From the NCBI GenBank assembly GCA_015231825.1, contig JADGAV010000019.1:1-64000 (forward strand): DNA of 64,000 bases, read 5' to 3'. Each line of letters starts with the position of its first letter. Position 1 is the first letter of the stretch. The DNA comes from SAR324 cluster bacterium (GTDB lineage: Bacteria > SAR324 > NAC60-12). The notes under the pieces are model-generated. The model was given only the letters and a program-made list of their open reading frames with translations, had not been told where the DNA came from and did not search any database. Positions 1-9,784 of this stretch are shown here, piece by piece. Both the position numbers and the translations under genes were made by a program.

Positions 1-56
1 CATGGAAAAATTGGCCCGTTTACGATTCTTTCTCCGATTCTTTTGCCTAAGATCAT
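1..56 (-). CDS. possible 5' end of an unidentified gene, cut by window edge
   Basis: An open frame on the minus strand starts with ATG at 54-56 and runs off the window after 18 codons, reading MILGKRIGERIVNGPIFP. There is no strong ribosome binding site; a weak GAGAA lies upstream. It lies downstream of trpF on the same strand, after about 100 bases of AT-rich DNA. I do not recognise the protein from so few residues, and it may be a chance frame. Confidence 0.2.
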   Translation of the reverse strand, partial: MILGKRIGERIVNGPIFP

Positions 57-158
57 CAATGTTTTCTCGCGCTTAAACGCAAAAGAGTGATTCTATACGA
101 ATAATATATTTTGTCAATCTATTTTTTGTAACTATTTTGAATAATATATTTACAGGAA

Positions 159-809
159 TCAATCATCAATTTTGTTCTTGCCATCCGCACTCTTTACCGC
201 AGAAATAAATGCTTGGATACGTTTGAAGTCTTTTACTCCTGGAACAAGTTCAACACCGCTGCAAACGTCCACACCAAAGGGGCGAACAGTCTTAATGGCT
301 TCTCCAACATTATCCGGGGTCAGCCCTCCAGCTAATATTAGTTGACCAAAAGATTTGGCTCTTTTTGCAATTTCCCAATTAAATGATGCGCCAGTTCCTC
401 CATAATGACCGGCGTGATAACTATCGAGCAAAAAGTAAATCCCCCGGTATTTTGATATCTCATCCAGTTGGAATTGTTCAGACACTCGAAAAGCACGGAA
501 ATATTTGTGAATTAGCATCTGAGTGTATTCAGGAGTTTCATCACCATGTAACTGAACAAGATTCATACCGGTATGCCTCATAATCCGGTTCACTTCCCCA
601 GCAGATTCATTGACGAAAACTCCTACAGTCAACACATTTTTAGGAACAATTGAAACTAGTTCACGAATTTTTTCGGGAGGAATGAATCGCTTCGATTTAG
701 GGTAGCAATTGAAGCCAAGCCAATCTGCCCCATAAGCGAGGCAGGCTTTGACTTCATCCATGGTCACCAATCCACAGATTTTAACAACCGTATCGGGCAT
801 GAGAGGCAA
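159..809 (-). CDS. trpF: phosphoribosylanthranilate isomerase
   Basis: Cytosolic TIM-barrel enzyme of tryptophan synthesis that isomerises N-(5-phosphoribosyl)anthranilate to CdRP. The 216-aa length is usual for the family. Visible signatures are KICG near the start with the catalytic Cys, the SKRFI strand, QLHG, LLDSYHAGHYGGTG with the expected Asp, LAGGLTPDNV for phosphate binding, and GVDVCSGVE followed by PGVKD near the end. The start at 809 gives MPLMPDT; the second Met at 800 is possible. No other trp gene is visible in the window, so it stands at the window edge or apart from the rest of the pathway. It is divergent from the 580-aa gene across about 160 bases. Confidence 0.95.
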   Translation of the reverse strand: MPLMPDTVVKICGLVTMDEVKACLAYGADWLGFNCYPKSKRFIPPEKIRELVSIVPKNVLTVGVFVNESAGEVNRIMRHTGMNLVQLHGDETPEYTQMLIHKYFRAFRVSEQFQLDEISKYRGIYFLLDSYHAGHYGGTGASFNWEIAKRAKSFGQLILAGGLTPDNVGEAIKTVRPFGVDVCSGVELVPGVKDFKRIQAFISAVKSADGKNKIDD

Positions 810-973
810 AATTGATTTTGGATGAAAAATGTTTCAAATTCCTGTAAATTGTTGGAATTAGCTTACATGAAATCCTAATTTGGTCAACTTTGAAAATTCA
901 ATTGCTCGCACAAATGAATAACTTTATCTTGTCTTTAGTATTGTTCCCATGAAGAGTTTATAAAGAGAATATT

Positions 974-2716
974 ATGCCTACCCCAAATAAAAAGATAGAC
1001 TCTTCAAACAGATCGGTTTCGCAACTGATAAAAACCAAAAGCATTTTAGATGTCAATCAGGTTATTCGAAATTGGAATCAAGAAATTGAACAATGGAAAG
1101 AATATTGGAAAAACAAACAGGAAGAATATTTTGAAAAAAATTTTGATACGAACTCTCCTGCAGTGCTGGAGACCAGTGAAATTCGGCGTTTTTTTAATCA
1201 ATTCCTTCAAAGAAAATTGAGTTTGATCCAAGATTATGACGAAAATTCCAAGCATCAAGCGCTACGCTTTATCCTCCCTTTCAATACGGATGACGGCATC
1301 AGCGAATTTCTATTACATTTTTTTCAACTGGAGACAAATAAGGAGGGAACGCTCGAGTATATAGAACGCGACAACTTCGAAAAAGAAGTCCGCATTCTCT
1401 ATGATATTTACAAAATCAAGAAGACGATGGAATGCATCGACGTGATGCGCAAGACTTTGAGGGTTCCTGAAAAAGATTTCAAATCTCAATTTTCGAATCA
1501 GGAAAAAAAAATCATTTTAGAGCAATTGAGGGAAGTGCTCAAAGTTCTTTTCAAATTTACAATTCGCCCAGAGTGTCAGAAAAATCTTTTCCAATCAATC
1601 AGTTTGGATCTGATTTCACCTGAAAAAATTTTGGAACGTCGAGAGAATAATTTTTTCTATTGCTTCCCCCACGTGATTGAAAAATATGACTATCGTAATT
1701 TATTTTTTCTATTGTATTTTCGAGACGGTCTTTCTGCAAAAGTTGGGGGAGAGAAAACGACATTTCATTACAATTATATGAATTTTGAGATTTTGAAACA
1801 AGAATATCTCATCCATTGGCTTGAAACGAGACTCAATAAAAATCCCGCGAAACAGACAATCTATGAAACCTATGAAATCGAAAATCGTACAATTGCCTCA
1901 TGGATAGAAGAAGATCCATCTCAAGAAATATCACTGCTTAAAAAACTACCAGTCAACAAATTCAACAATCTGATTGCCCAAGTCGATGAAAAAATTGAAA
2001 CTGAATTAAAGATTGAAATTCCATCCATGAGTGAAAAACATGGAGAAACCGCTCAGTTTAAAAAAGGTACCAAAGAGGCCGTAAAATTCGCAAAATCTCC
2101 TTTAGAAAAGCTAAAATCCATGTTTGGACTGAGTAAAAGAACTGAAAGCGTGCCCGAACTGCCTCAAACTCCTCCAGTTGAATCGGAGCAAGTAGCGGAT
2201 CCGGAGCCTGAGTGGCGTATTACGGCACTGATTGGAAAACAAGTACCCTACTATTACCTTTGCCAATCCGCCTCAAAATACAAAGGAATGATGGGCATGA
2301 TAAAAACGAAACTGGGAGGAGACTTTCAGGTCCTGAACAAATTGGTTACCGACCTAATGAACGCTTTTGGAGAATCCAGTGTTTTGCGCAGACGGACACC
2401 CAAACATGACTGGGTAGTACCCTATTCAATGAAGTACATCGTGGGAGATCAGTCTACCGACTATCTTTTAATATTGGGCGGAGAAGCAAAGGTAAAACCA
2501 AAAGGGATGGGGTACAGCACGGGTGATGAGTATACCTACACACCTTATGTTGTATTTGCCGTTGCAGAGCAAGACGCCCAATATGGCGCTATCGCAGGAG
2601 AACGTCAGGTCGGCCAAAAGACATATTTTGAATACGGGATTGAAAACACGTCTGTCAAAAATAAAATCGTAGAATTATTCCAGTTGGTCAAAGAAAAGGA
2701 GTTTCCCGGTTCTTAA
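974..2716 (+). CDS. hypothetical protein, 580 aa
   Basis: I do not recognise this protein. It has no signal peptide and no clear membrane segment, so it is probably cytosolic. Residues 1-350 are rich in Lys, Glu, Phe and Tyr and look largely helical. Residues about 350-415 form a low-complexity, charged, proline-containing linker. The C-terminal ~165 residues are a separate region with Tyr-rich strands (VPYYYLCQSA, GDEYTYTPYVVFAV) that could be a compact alpha/beta domain. The start ATG follows an AGAG-like site. The gene is divergent from trpF and is followed by a small ORF and a DUF167 gene, which do not suggest a function. It could be a lineage-specific regulator or scaffold. Confidence 0.7.
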   Translation: MPTPNKKIDSSNRSVSQLIKTKSILDVNQVIRNWNQEIEQWKEYWKNKQEEYFEKNFDTNSPAVLETSEIRRFFNQFLQRKLSLIQDYDENSKHQALRFILPFNTDDGISEFLLHFFQLETNKEGTLEYIERDNFEKEVRILYDIYKIKKTMECIDVMRKTLRVPEKDFKSQFSNQEKKIILEQLREVLKVLFKFTIRPECQKNLFQSISLDLISPEKILERRENNFFYCFPHVIEKYDYRNLFFLLYFRDGLSAKVGGEKTTFHYNYMNFEILKQEYLIHWLETRLNKNPAKQTIYETYEIENRTIASWIEEDPSQEISLLKKLPVNKFNNLIAQVDEKIETELKIEIPSMSEKHGETAQFKKGTKEAVKFAKSPLEKLKSMFGLSKRTESVPELPQTPPVESEQVADPEPEWRITALIGKQVPYYYLCQSASKYKGMMGMIKTKLGGDFQVLNKLVTDLMNAFGESSVLRRRTPKHDWVVPYSMKYIVGDQSTDYLLILGGEAKVKPKGMGYSTGDEYTYTPYVVFAVAEQDAQYGAIAGERQVGQKTYFEYGIENTSVKNKIVELFQLVKEKEFPGS

Positions 2717-2740
2717 GTAATAGGTTCGCTGGGGTCTGAC

Positions 2741-2923
2741 ATGTGGACCATTCGTCCTCATTCGAATGTATCTAAATTTGCCTCACTTTCCGGTTTACCA
2801 GGGATCAAGCTGGCGCAACTGAATTTTTTTACCATCAAAGTTGAGAACCCCAATTCAATTGCGGATCTCCCCAGAAGAACCCTGACTGAAATGACAATAC
2901 TAAAAAACCGTCATGCTGCCTGA
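2741..2923 (+). CDS. possible small ORF, 60 aa
   Basis: This frame fills the gap between the 580-aa gene and the DUF167 gene and overlaps the start of the latter by 11 bases, which would allow translational coupling. It has an ATG start but only a weak purine tract upstream. The sequence shows no domain, signal peptide or membrane segment that I recognise. It may be a small lineage-specific protein, or merely an open stretch in AT-rich DNA. Confidence 0.2.
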   Translation: MWTIRPHSNVSKFASLSGLPGIKLAQLNFFTIKVENPNSIADLPRRTLTEMTILKNRHAA

Positions 2924-3224
2924 AAATGGATTCTTTTTAAAAAACAAGCAATTGACCCTTTATTTGTATGTACAACCTCGTTCCTCGAGAACTGATTGGG
3001 GTCAAATTCACAATAATAGAATCAAACTCTGCGTTTCTGCCGCACCCGTCAATGGTCAAGCAAACAAACAATGTATCAGTTTTATAGCAAAATCGTTAAA
3101 AGTCTCAAAATCCAGTATTTCGATTCTTCAAGGTGAATCCAGCCGAAACAAAACCATTCTAGTTAATAATATTGATCTCGAATTCTGGGATAGCACATTT
3201 CGTCAAATACTGAATGTACATTGA
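2913..3224 (+). CDS. DUF167 (YggU family) protein
   Basis: Small cytosolic protein of the DUF167/YggU family; the molecular role of the family is unknown. The 103-aa length is typical. The family pattern is clear: a beta strand LTLYLYVQPRSSRTDW, then KLCVSAAPVNGQANKQ containing the conserved A-x-P-V-x-G-x-A-N core, then a lysine- and serine-rich segment ending ILQGESSRNKTI. The start ATG lacks a good Shine-Dalgarno, so coupling to an upstream frame is possible. The stop TGA overlaps a TTG that could start the next gene, so both are probably in one transcript. Confidence 0.85.
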   Translation: MLPENGFFLKNKQLTLYLYVQPRSSRTDWGQIHNNRIKLCVSAAPVNGQANKQCISFIAKSLKVSKSSISILQGESSRNKTILVNNIDLEFWDSTFRQILNVH

Positions 3225-3262
3225 AAACCAATTTCCTAAAAACCAATCAAATTCTTGTCAAA

Positions 3263-6200
3263 ATGAATTGTTATAAAAGTCATTTTTTTATTTTATCAGT
3301 CCTGATTGCTGGTTTTTTATTTCCATCTGAAGCTTTGCCTGCAGGATTTTCTGAAGAAAATCAGTTTCAATTTATCCAACATTTATATCAGGATAAGCTG
3401 TACGCAAGCGTCCAGAAAGAAGTAGAAATTTATTTGGAAGCATTTCCCAACGGTCCTTCACTTGAGTCTGTCTATTTTTATCGAACAAAGTCGAGGGAAT
3501 TACAAAACCAGAATAGACGCGATGTCGTTCTGGAATATCACCAGTATCTACAAACTTATCCGTTTGGAAAGTGGGTGGAAGATGCAATGTTTTCTGAGGG
3601 ATATTTGAGAGTTGAGCTTGGACAGTACAAACAGGGAACTGCAATTTTAGAGGAATTTTTAAGCAAATTCTCCGGAAGCAAACATCGAGACAAGGCACTT
3701 TACTGGTTGGGAAAATCAATGTTTTATTCTGCTGATTCCGAGAGACAAAACCTATCTTTGGAAGCCTCCCAGGAATTGTACAAAAAAACAACTTCCGTTC
3801 TATTAGAAATTTCCAAACCAGAGCAATTGACAGAAGAGCAGAGAACCGACCGATTTTACTTTTTGGGCTGGTCCTATCAATTTCAACAGCGACGGCGCCA
3901 AGCACAAAAATGGTTAACAAGGTATGCAGAAGAAGTTAAAGACAAATCCCTTCTCGCTCGCGTATACTATCAATTGGGACAAAATGAAAATGAAGTCAAT
4001 AATTACAAAGAAGCACTCGATTATTTTGAAAAATTGTTCCAATTTCCAAATTCGTCACTCTTTAAACCCGCAATATTTTGGAAAGCAGAATGCAGTTACC
4101 GAATTTTCAAAGAAACGCCTCCCGCAAGTAACTACCGCCCCAGTCTCGAAAAAATCATTGATTCTTTCCAAGTGTACCTCAATTCTGACCATCAACAATA
4201 CAAAACCATCGTCTATTCGAGAATTGCAGATCTCTATTATCAGTTAGGAAAATTTGAATGGAACAATAAGAACTACCGTGATGCGATCTCGTTTTTCGAG
4301 AATTTGACTGCATTTCCCGATTTTCCCTTTTTTGATTTAACTATTTTTTTTAAAGCAGAAGGAGCTTATCAGCTATTTTTAGAAAATCCTTCAATCAAGA
4401 ACCAAAAAGCGAATATCGAACAAATAATCGATCTTTATCAAAGTTACTTAAAAACGGGACACCAACAATATAATAAAACGGCCAACCTGCATATTGCAGA
4501 TTTAAGCTACCGAATGGGGCAGAATGAATGGGAAAGCAAGAACTATCAAAAGGCACTGTTCTATTTTGAAAAACTAAATCAATTTCCAGATACTCCTTAT
4601 TTCCATCCCGCGCTTTTTTCAAAAGCTGAAATGAAGTACCAGATTTTCCAACAAGCCCCCCCGACAGAAAATCTGACAATTCAGAGCCGGCAGGTTATTG
4701 ATTCATACAAGGCTTACCTCGAAACTTCACACCAGGAATACGCCGACGCCGCGATCTACCGATTGGGTCAAATTGAATGGAAAGCCAAAAACTATACGCA
4801 GGCAATATCGTATTTCGAAAAACTGGATCAATATCCCAATTCTCAATATTTCAAAACCTCGCTTTTTTCAATGGCTGAGGTGCACTATACAATGCTGCTG
4901 GAAAACCCGCCGGCACAAAACCAGGTAGGTCAAACAGAAAAGGTAATCGATTTATACGAGTCTTACCTCAACAGTGGGCACCAGCAACATCGAAAAACCG
5001 CTCGTTCTCATTTGTCAGAAGTTTATTACCAGCTTGGCCAAAATGAATGGAAAGCAGGAAACTATAAAAAAGCTATTGAAAATTTTGATAAACTGGCATC
5101 ATTTCCAGAATTTTCTCTCTCCGCCCTGACGGCTTTTTTTAAGGCAGAAGGCACTTATCAAATATTTGTGAAAAACCCTCCAAATAAGGATAAAGAATTA
5201 AATTTTAAAAAAATCCGAGATTTATTCCAAGCTTATTTAGAAACAGGACACAAAGAGTATCGTGACGTTTCTTATTATCGTCTGGGACAAAATGAATGGA
5301 TGGCAAAGAACTATAAAAGCGCACTAGGCTACTTTGAAGAACTGGATCAATATTCCAGCTCGGAGTATTTTCTTCCTGCTCTTTATTCAAAAGCAGAGAT
5401 GCGCTATCTCACGCTGCTGGAGAGTTCAGATTTTGAAAGTCAACAAATCGAAATCGAAAAAACCATTGATCTATACCAGGTATACCTAAAAACGGGTCAT
5501 CCTAAATTTCAGTCAATTGCTCAAGAGCATATGGAAGATCTTATTTACCAACTCGGGCAGGCTCAGTGGAAAGCAAAAAATTATGAAGAGTCATTGAGTT
5601 CTTTTGAAAAACTGATTCAGTCAAGATCCTCTCAATATCATTTCCCTGCTATATTTTGGAAAGCAGAGGTGACATATTCAATGTCAAGCAATCTTCCTCC
5701 TGAAGAAAAAAATAATGACCAATTTCAGAGGCTTATTGTTTTGTATGAATCTTACTTGAAGACCAGCGATCCTCAATTTCAAGCCATCACTCACTATCGA
5801 CTAGGGGAACTGAATGCAGGTATCAAACAGAATGAAAAGGCAATTGCATCTTATCAAAAATATTTAAAAACCGGAGATAGTTCGAATGAGGGTGAAGTCC
5901 ATTACGAACTTGGAAAACTATTTATTGAAGAAAATAAAGACGGGCAAGCGATCAATTCACTGCAACTCGCACGAAAGAGCACTAACTTTCAAAATGATGG
6001 AAATCTCATCCAGCTGCTCATCCAGCTCTTAGAAAAAAATAATCGGCAGGATGAGCTTCAAATCCTTCTGGCAGAGGCAAAGAACAATCAATCATTCAAA
6101 GGAGAGGAAAGAAATTATTTCCTATTGCAAGCAACCAATAACGCACTTCAAAGCAACAATTGCAACCAGGTACTCGAGGACCTCACGCAAATCCCTTCTT

Positions 6201-8035
6201 CTTTACAAAAAGAGAATCAAAATTACTTACTTTATGCAAGAGGCAACTGTTACGTGCAAAACAAAGAATGGTTAAAAGCGGAAGCAGACCTGGTCCCACT
6301 TTTAGGGGACCCTGACTACCAGGAACCCGCTTTTGACTTAATAATGCTTTCCTATCAAGGTTCTCAAAAATGGGAACAACTGGCAAATCATATTGAATCG
6401 TTTTGGCTAAAAGATGATTTTGTTCTCAAAAGTGCACATTTTGAAACATTAGTTGCCGCCTATCAGCAACTAAAAAATTGGGCAAAAGTCAACTCGACTT
6501 ATACCCGCTGGCAATCTGTTCATCAAGAAGATTTGGAAAAACCGGAACTCTTGATCAATTGGGCTGAAGCGGAGGAAAAAATCGGTCACTTCGAAAATAG
6601 CAAGATATTATATGATAAGGCATTATCGTCCAATGCTTCTATGGAAATTACTCTCAGAGAGAGCGTTGTCGGGAGGTTGGCAGAATCACATCTCAAAGAC
6701 GGAGACTTTCCAAACTATACAAAAACTTTGGAGCAATATCTGATGCCTTATCTCTCCGATTCACAAATTCGCCAAAAATATGCTTTTGCGCTCAGTAGAG
6801 TCTATTACGAGCCTCTGAAGGAATTTGAGAAAGCACGTCGCTGGATTAAAGAAGTAGATCAGGGGAAAACAAGTGACCTGGAAGTTGAAGCAGTCCAGTT
6901 GTTAAGCGAGATTGAAGAAGCAGAAGGCAAAATCAGCCAGGCAATAAGAGTTTTGGACGAACTTACTCAGCGCCCATTGAAGAATACTCAATGGAATTTA
7001 ACGATCAATTACCGGCTCGGTTCCTTGCTCGAAAGCCAAAAACAATGGTCCAAGGCATTAGAGAAATATCGTATTGTCGCCAGCCATACTCCTGCAACAA
7101 AAGAATCAGAAAAAATTGCGCAGGACAATGCAAAGAAACGTATTCAAGAAATTGAAAAATCGATTGCAAAAAGCAAATTGGATCGCCTAATAGAGAAGAA
7201 ATCATGGAAACAAGTGGTGCAGCTGATCAGAAATAACCTGGAAAAGAATTATTTTCTCCCCAGTGATGAACTCTATGAAATTTTGATTCATGCAGAGTTT
7301 CAGCAAAAAAACTGGGAAAGTGTCCTGCGCACCTATGAAGAATGGGGAAAATTGGATCTTTCCAAAACAAAATCGTTTGTCGCATTACTCACACAAGGAC
7401 AAGCATCAGATTCTCTTTCAAACAGGGAACAAGTCAAAAAATTCTATGGAGAGGCATTCAAGGTTCTTCCAAACGAAGATCTCACGAACCGTATATTTCT
7501 CACAGAACGCTTGAGCGAGATTTACGAACAGGAAAAAGATTATACGAAAATAATTGAATTGTATGAAAAAACTTATCCTTTTTTAAAAACTAGAAAAGAT
7601 CTAATCCGCTTTTCCTTTAAAATTGGAGAATATTATCTGAGTCACCTTAAAGACCAAAAAAAAGCTCGTAAATGGTTCGCAAAAACAGACAAAGGCGGAA
7701 CCAGTGTGGAGGAATTAACGGCAATTTGGAATTTAGTCGAAATGGAAACAAGACGAGAGGTTTCAATAAAAATGCTGGCAAGACTTGCATCTCGTCCGAT
7801 TTCCAAAGAAAACGATTGGTATATTGTAATCAACTACAAACTGGGAGTTCTCTACGAGACGCAAGCATCCTATTCAAAAGCAATTATCCACTACAATCGA
7901 GTGGCAAAAGCGAAACCATCCAAACAATATGGAGAATATCAGCAAAGCGCGATGAATCAGGCAAAGGCCCTCACGGAATATCAAAAAAAATTGAATGAAA
8001 CAAAGAAGGATTCAAAAAGTAACCCGCAGCAATAG
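3263..8035 (+). CDS. very large secreted TPR-repeat protein
   Basis: The protein has about 1590 residues from the ATG at 3263; a TTG at 3221 would add 14. I prefer 3263 because it opens directly with a signal-peptide-like N-terminus (MNCYKSHFFILSVLIAGFL, then a polar SEALPAG region), which implies export to the periplasm or beyond. The rest is almost entirely TPR-like helical repeats. Residues about 235-845 hold seven tandem ~87-aa modules (see the separate repeat entry). The C-terminal half has more degenerate TPRs, two of them near-duplicate blocks around SKALEKYRIVASHTP and SKAIIHYNRVAKAKP. Such proteins act as scaffolds for protein binding. The next genes are a cell-wall amidase and a periplasmic protease, so a role in envelope assembly or division is a reasonable inference. 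No catalytic domain is visible. Confidence 0.85.
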   Translation: MNCYKSHFFILSVLIAGFLFPSEALPAGFSEENQFQFIQHLYQDKLYASVQKEVEIYLEAFPNGPSLESVYFYRTKSRELQNQNRRDVVLEYHQYLQTYPFGKWVEDAMFSEGYLRVELGQYKQGTAILEEFLSKFSGSKHRDKALYWLGKSMFYSADSERQNLSLEASQELYKKTTSVLLEISKPEQLTEEQRTDRFYFLGWSYQFQQRRRQAQKWLTRYAEEVKDKSLLARVYYQLGQNENEVNNYKEALDYFEKLFQFPNSSLFKPAIFWKAECSYRIFKETPPASNYRPSLEKIIDSFQVYLNSDHQQYKTIVYSRIADLYYQLGKFEWNNKNYRDAISFFENLTAFPDFPFFDLTIFFKAEGAYQLFLENPSIKNQKANIEQIIDLYQSYLKTGHQQYNKTANLHIADLSYRMGQNEWESKNYQKALFYFEKLNQFPDTPYFHPALFSKAEMKYQIFQQAPPTENLTIQSRQVIDSYKAYLETSHQEYADAAIYRLGQIEWKAKNYTQAISYFEKLDQYPNSQYFKTSLFSMAEVHYTMLLENPPAQNQVGQTEKVIDLYESYLNSGHQQHRKTARSHLSEVYYQLGQNEWKAGNYKKAIENFDKLASFPEFSLSALTAFFKAEGTYQIFVKNPPNKDKELNFKKIRDLFQAYLETGHKEYRDVSYYRLGQNEWMAKNYKSALGYFEELDQYSSSEYFLPALYSKAEMRYLTLLESSDFESQQIEIEKTIDLYQVYLKTGHPKFQSIAQEHMEDLIYQLGQAQWKAKNYEESLSSFEKLIQSRSSQYHFPAIFWKAEVTYSMSSNLPPEEKNNDQFQRLIVLYESYLKTSDPQFQAITHYRLGELNAGIKQNEKAIASYQKYLKTGDSSNEGEVHYELGKLFIEENKDGQAINSLQLARKSTNFQNDGNLIQLLIQLLEKNNRQDELQILLAEAKNNQSFKGEERNYFLLQATNNALQSNNCNQVLEDLTQIPSSLQKENQNYLLYARGNCYVQNKEWLKAEADLVPLLGDPDYQEPAFDLIMLSYQGSQKWEQLANHIESFWLKDDFVLKSAHFETLVAAYQQLKNWAKVNSTYTRWQSVHQEDLEKPELLINWAEAEEKIGHFENSKILYDKALSSNASMEITLRESVVGRLAESHLKDGDFPNYTKTLEQYLMPYLSDSQIRQKYAFALSRVYYEPLKEFEKARRWIKEVDQGKTSDLEVEAVQLLSEIEEAEGKISQAIRVLDELTQRPLKNTQWNLTINYRLGSLLESQKQWSKALEKYRIVASHTPATKESEKIAQDNAKKRIQEIEKSIAKSKLDRLIEKKSWKQVVQLIRNNLEKNYFLPSDELYEILIHAEFQQKNWESVLRTYEEWGKLDLSKTKSFVALLTQGQASDSLSNREQVKKFYGEAFKVLPNEDLTNRIFLTERLSEIYEQEKDYTKIIELYEKTYPFLKTRKDLIRFSFKIGEYYLSHLKDQKKARKWFAKTDKGGTSVEELTAIWNLVEMETRREVSIKMLARLASRPISKENDWYIVINYKLGVLYETQASYSKAIIHYNRVAKAKPSKQYGEYQQSAMNQAKALTEYQKKLNETKKDSKSNPQQ
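3965..5793 (+). repeat. seven tandem ~260-bp coding modules inside the TPR protein
   Basis: Seven consecutive units of about 84-92 codons share the pattern YYxLGQNEWxxKNYxxA, then YFEKLxQFP, a hydrophobic K-A-E-x-x-Y helix, a PPxxN loop, and IIDLYxxYLxTGHQQY. Units differ in the junction: some carry an extra IADL, SEV or EDL-type half-helix before the next YYQLGQ, and others lack it. The copies have diverged at the DNA level, so this is an old internal amplification and not a recent tandem duplication. Confidence 0.85.
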
Positions 8036-8079
8036 TTCATCTTCCAATAGAATTTTCCTGGAAACCCCATAAATTCCGA

Positions 8080-9780
8080 ATGAATCATCAATTTTTTTAC
8101 ATCATCTTGATACTTTTCTGCGGGTTTTCGCCGAGTAAACTTTTTTCAGAAGAACGTTCAGAATTGCTTTATCGGCATACGATCCACGAATATCATCAAC
8201 TCCTTTCTCAGAAGAAGCAAATTCCTGAAGAAATCTGGCTACAATTGGTACGTGATTTCAAACATATTGAAAAAAACTTCCCCACCAGCCCGCAGGCTCC
8301 TCAATCATTGCTTCAAATCGCGCAAATCTATCGCATTTTGTATCAAACCACACTAAATAAAACACACATTAATCGCAGTCTGAGAACTCTTCGGCAGTTG
8401 ATCGAAATTTATCCCGAAACCCCACTGGCGGACGACAGTCAGTTCATGATTGGGAAAATTTTTGAAGAAGACAAAAAGGAAATGACCTTGGCCTTGCTGG
8501 AATACAATAAGGTCCTTCTGTATAACGGTGATCAAAAGACCAAAGCCACACAAAAAATTAGAGAACTTCAGAAGAGAAAACTACCCTCTTATCAACTACT
8601 AAATATCCCCAAAACAGCACCCCAATTCGGTGGTAGGCATCAAGGAGGGATTTCGATTGACCAATCTCGGGCTTTACCCAAGGCCAGGATTCTTTCAGTC
8701 CGATACTGGGCGACTGCCAAATGGTCGAGGATCGTCATTAACTCTTCTCGTCCAATCCCTTTTCTCCATGGAAATTTACCTTCCAACGTTTCTCAAACAT
8801 CGAAAGAATTTCGTCACCGATACTTCGTTGATATGCTTGACAGCCGGTCAACTCCTAAAATAATAGCTTCCCTGGAAGAAAAAAATAGATTAATTCATGA
8901 GGTGGATATTCAAATCTTAAATCCAAGAATTACCAGGTTAGCATTTTCAAGTGACAACCCGGTTTCTGTGAAAGTATTTGACTATGAAGTTTCCGGCCAA
9001 AATTTCATTACATTAGAAATATTACCTGAAAAAGTTGCTCCCCCTTTTCTTTCACCAAATGGAATGCAGCAACAAAACACTGATCCCGCCTTTACAAAAG
9101 GAACAATCAAACGTATTATTATTGACCCCGGTCACGGAGGGCACGATCCCGGAGCCAGCGGTTTTGGCATTCACGAGAAAGACATTGTTTTAGCTGTTGG
9201 ACGAGATTTAAAAAAGACCATTGAAAAAAATACCCATCTTAAAGTTTTTTTAACGCGAAACACTGATCGATTTCTTTCTTTGGAAGCTCGTTCCGCGTTT
9301 GCAAGACAACACAAAGGAGACCTGTTTATCTCATTGCATGTGAATGCGCATCCTGCTCAAGAAGCTCGGGGGATAGAATCCTATTTTTTGGACGTAACCG
9401 ACGATCAATCATCAATAAAACTCGCAGAGCGGGAAAACAGCATGAGTGATCAAGGTTTACAGAATTTCAATATGATTTTAAGAGATTTGCTCACGTTGTC
9501 ACAATCCTCCCAATCATCTAGGCTCACACACGCCATTCATGCTCGACTGTTAACCAACATTCGCACCGATTTTCATATTGATACCCGTAATTTGGGTGTC
9601 AAAGAAGCACCGTTTCTAATTTTACTGGGAGTAGGAATGCCGGCTGCCTTACTAGAAATTTCATTCATTACCAATCCTGAAGAAAATCAGAGATTACGAG
9701 AAACAAAATACCGCGAATCAATTTCAAAGGGGATTTTTCAAGGAATTCAAGACTATATTTTACAACAAAATCAAGGTTAG
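8080..9780 (+). CDS. N-acetylmuramoyl-L-alanine amidase, AmiC type
   Basis: Exported zinc amidase that cuts the MurNAc-L-Ala bond of peptidoglycan, used in cell separation. The 566 residues comprise an N-terminal signal sequence (IILILFCGFSPSKLFS), a short TPR/YbgF-like helical region to about 170, an AMIN-like beta domain about 200-320, and an amidase_3 domain from about 345 to the end. Zinc-site residues are visible in DPGHGGHDPG (His), FGIHEKDIV (Glu) and ISLHVNAH (His). The catalytic-type Glu is in PAALLEISFITN. No LysM domain is seen. It follows the TPR gene by 44 bases and precedes the S41 protease by 4, so all three are probably one operon. Confidence 0.92.
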   Translation: MNHQFFYIILILFCGFSPSKLFSEERSELLYRHTIHEYHQLLSQKKQIPEEIWLQLVRDFKHIEKNFPTSPQAPQSLLQIAQIYRILYQTTLNKTHINRSLRTLRQLIEIYPETPLADDSQFMIGKIFEEDKKEMTLALLEYNKVLLYNGDQKTKATQKIRELQKRKLPSYQLLNIPKTAPQFGGRHQGGISIDQSRALPKARILSVRYWATAKWSRIVINSSRPIPFLHGNLPSNVSQTSKEFRHRYFVDMLDSRSTPKIIASLEEKNRLIHEVDIQILNPRITRLAFSSDNPVSVKVFDYEVSGQNFITLEILPEKVAPPFLSPNGMQQQNTDPAFTKGTIKRIIIDPGHGGHDPGASGFGIHEKDIVLAVGRDLKKTIEKNTHLKVFLTRNTDRFLSLEARSAFARQHKGDLFISLHVNAHPAQEARGIESYFLDVTDDQSSIKLAERENSMSDQGLQNFNMILRDLLTLSQSSQSSRLTHAIHARLLTNIRTDFHIDTRNLGVKEAPFLILLGVGMPAALLEISFITNPEENQRLRETKYRESISKGIFQGIQDYILQQNQG

Positions 9781-9784
9781 ACTT

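Noticed and set aside
3372..3920. 182-codon open frame on the minus strand inside the TPR gene
   Set aside because: It lies wholly inside a well-supported gene and its product lacks any domain or start site; a codon-bias shadow.
3965..5793. Regular repeats of ~260 bp as a possible CRISPR or satellite array
   Set aside because: Repeats are in frame, long, and diverged at DNA level; they encode TPR-like protein modules.
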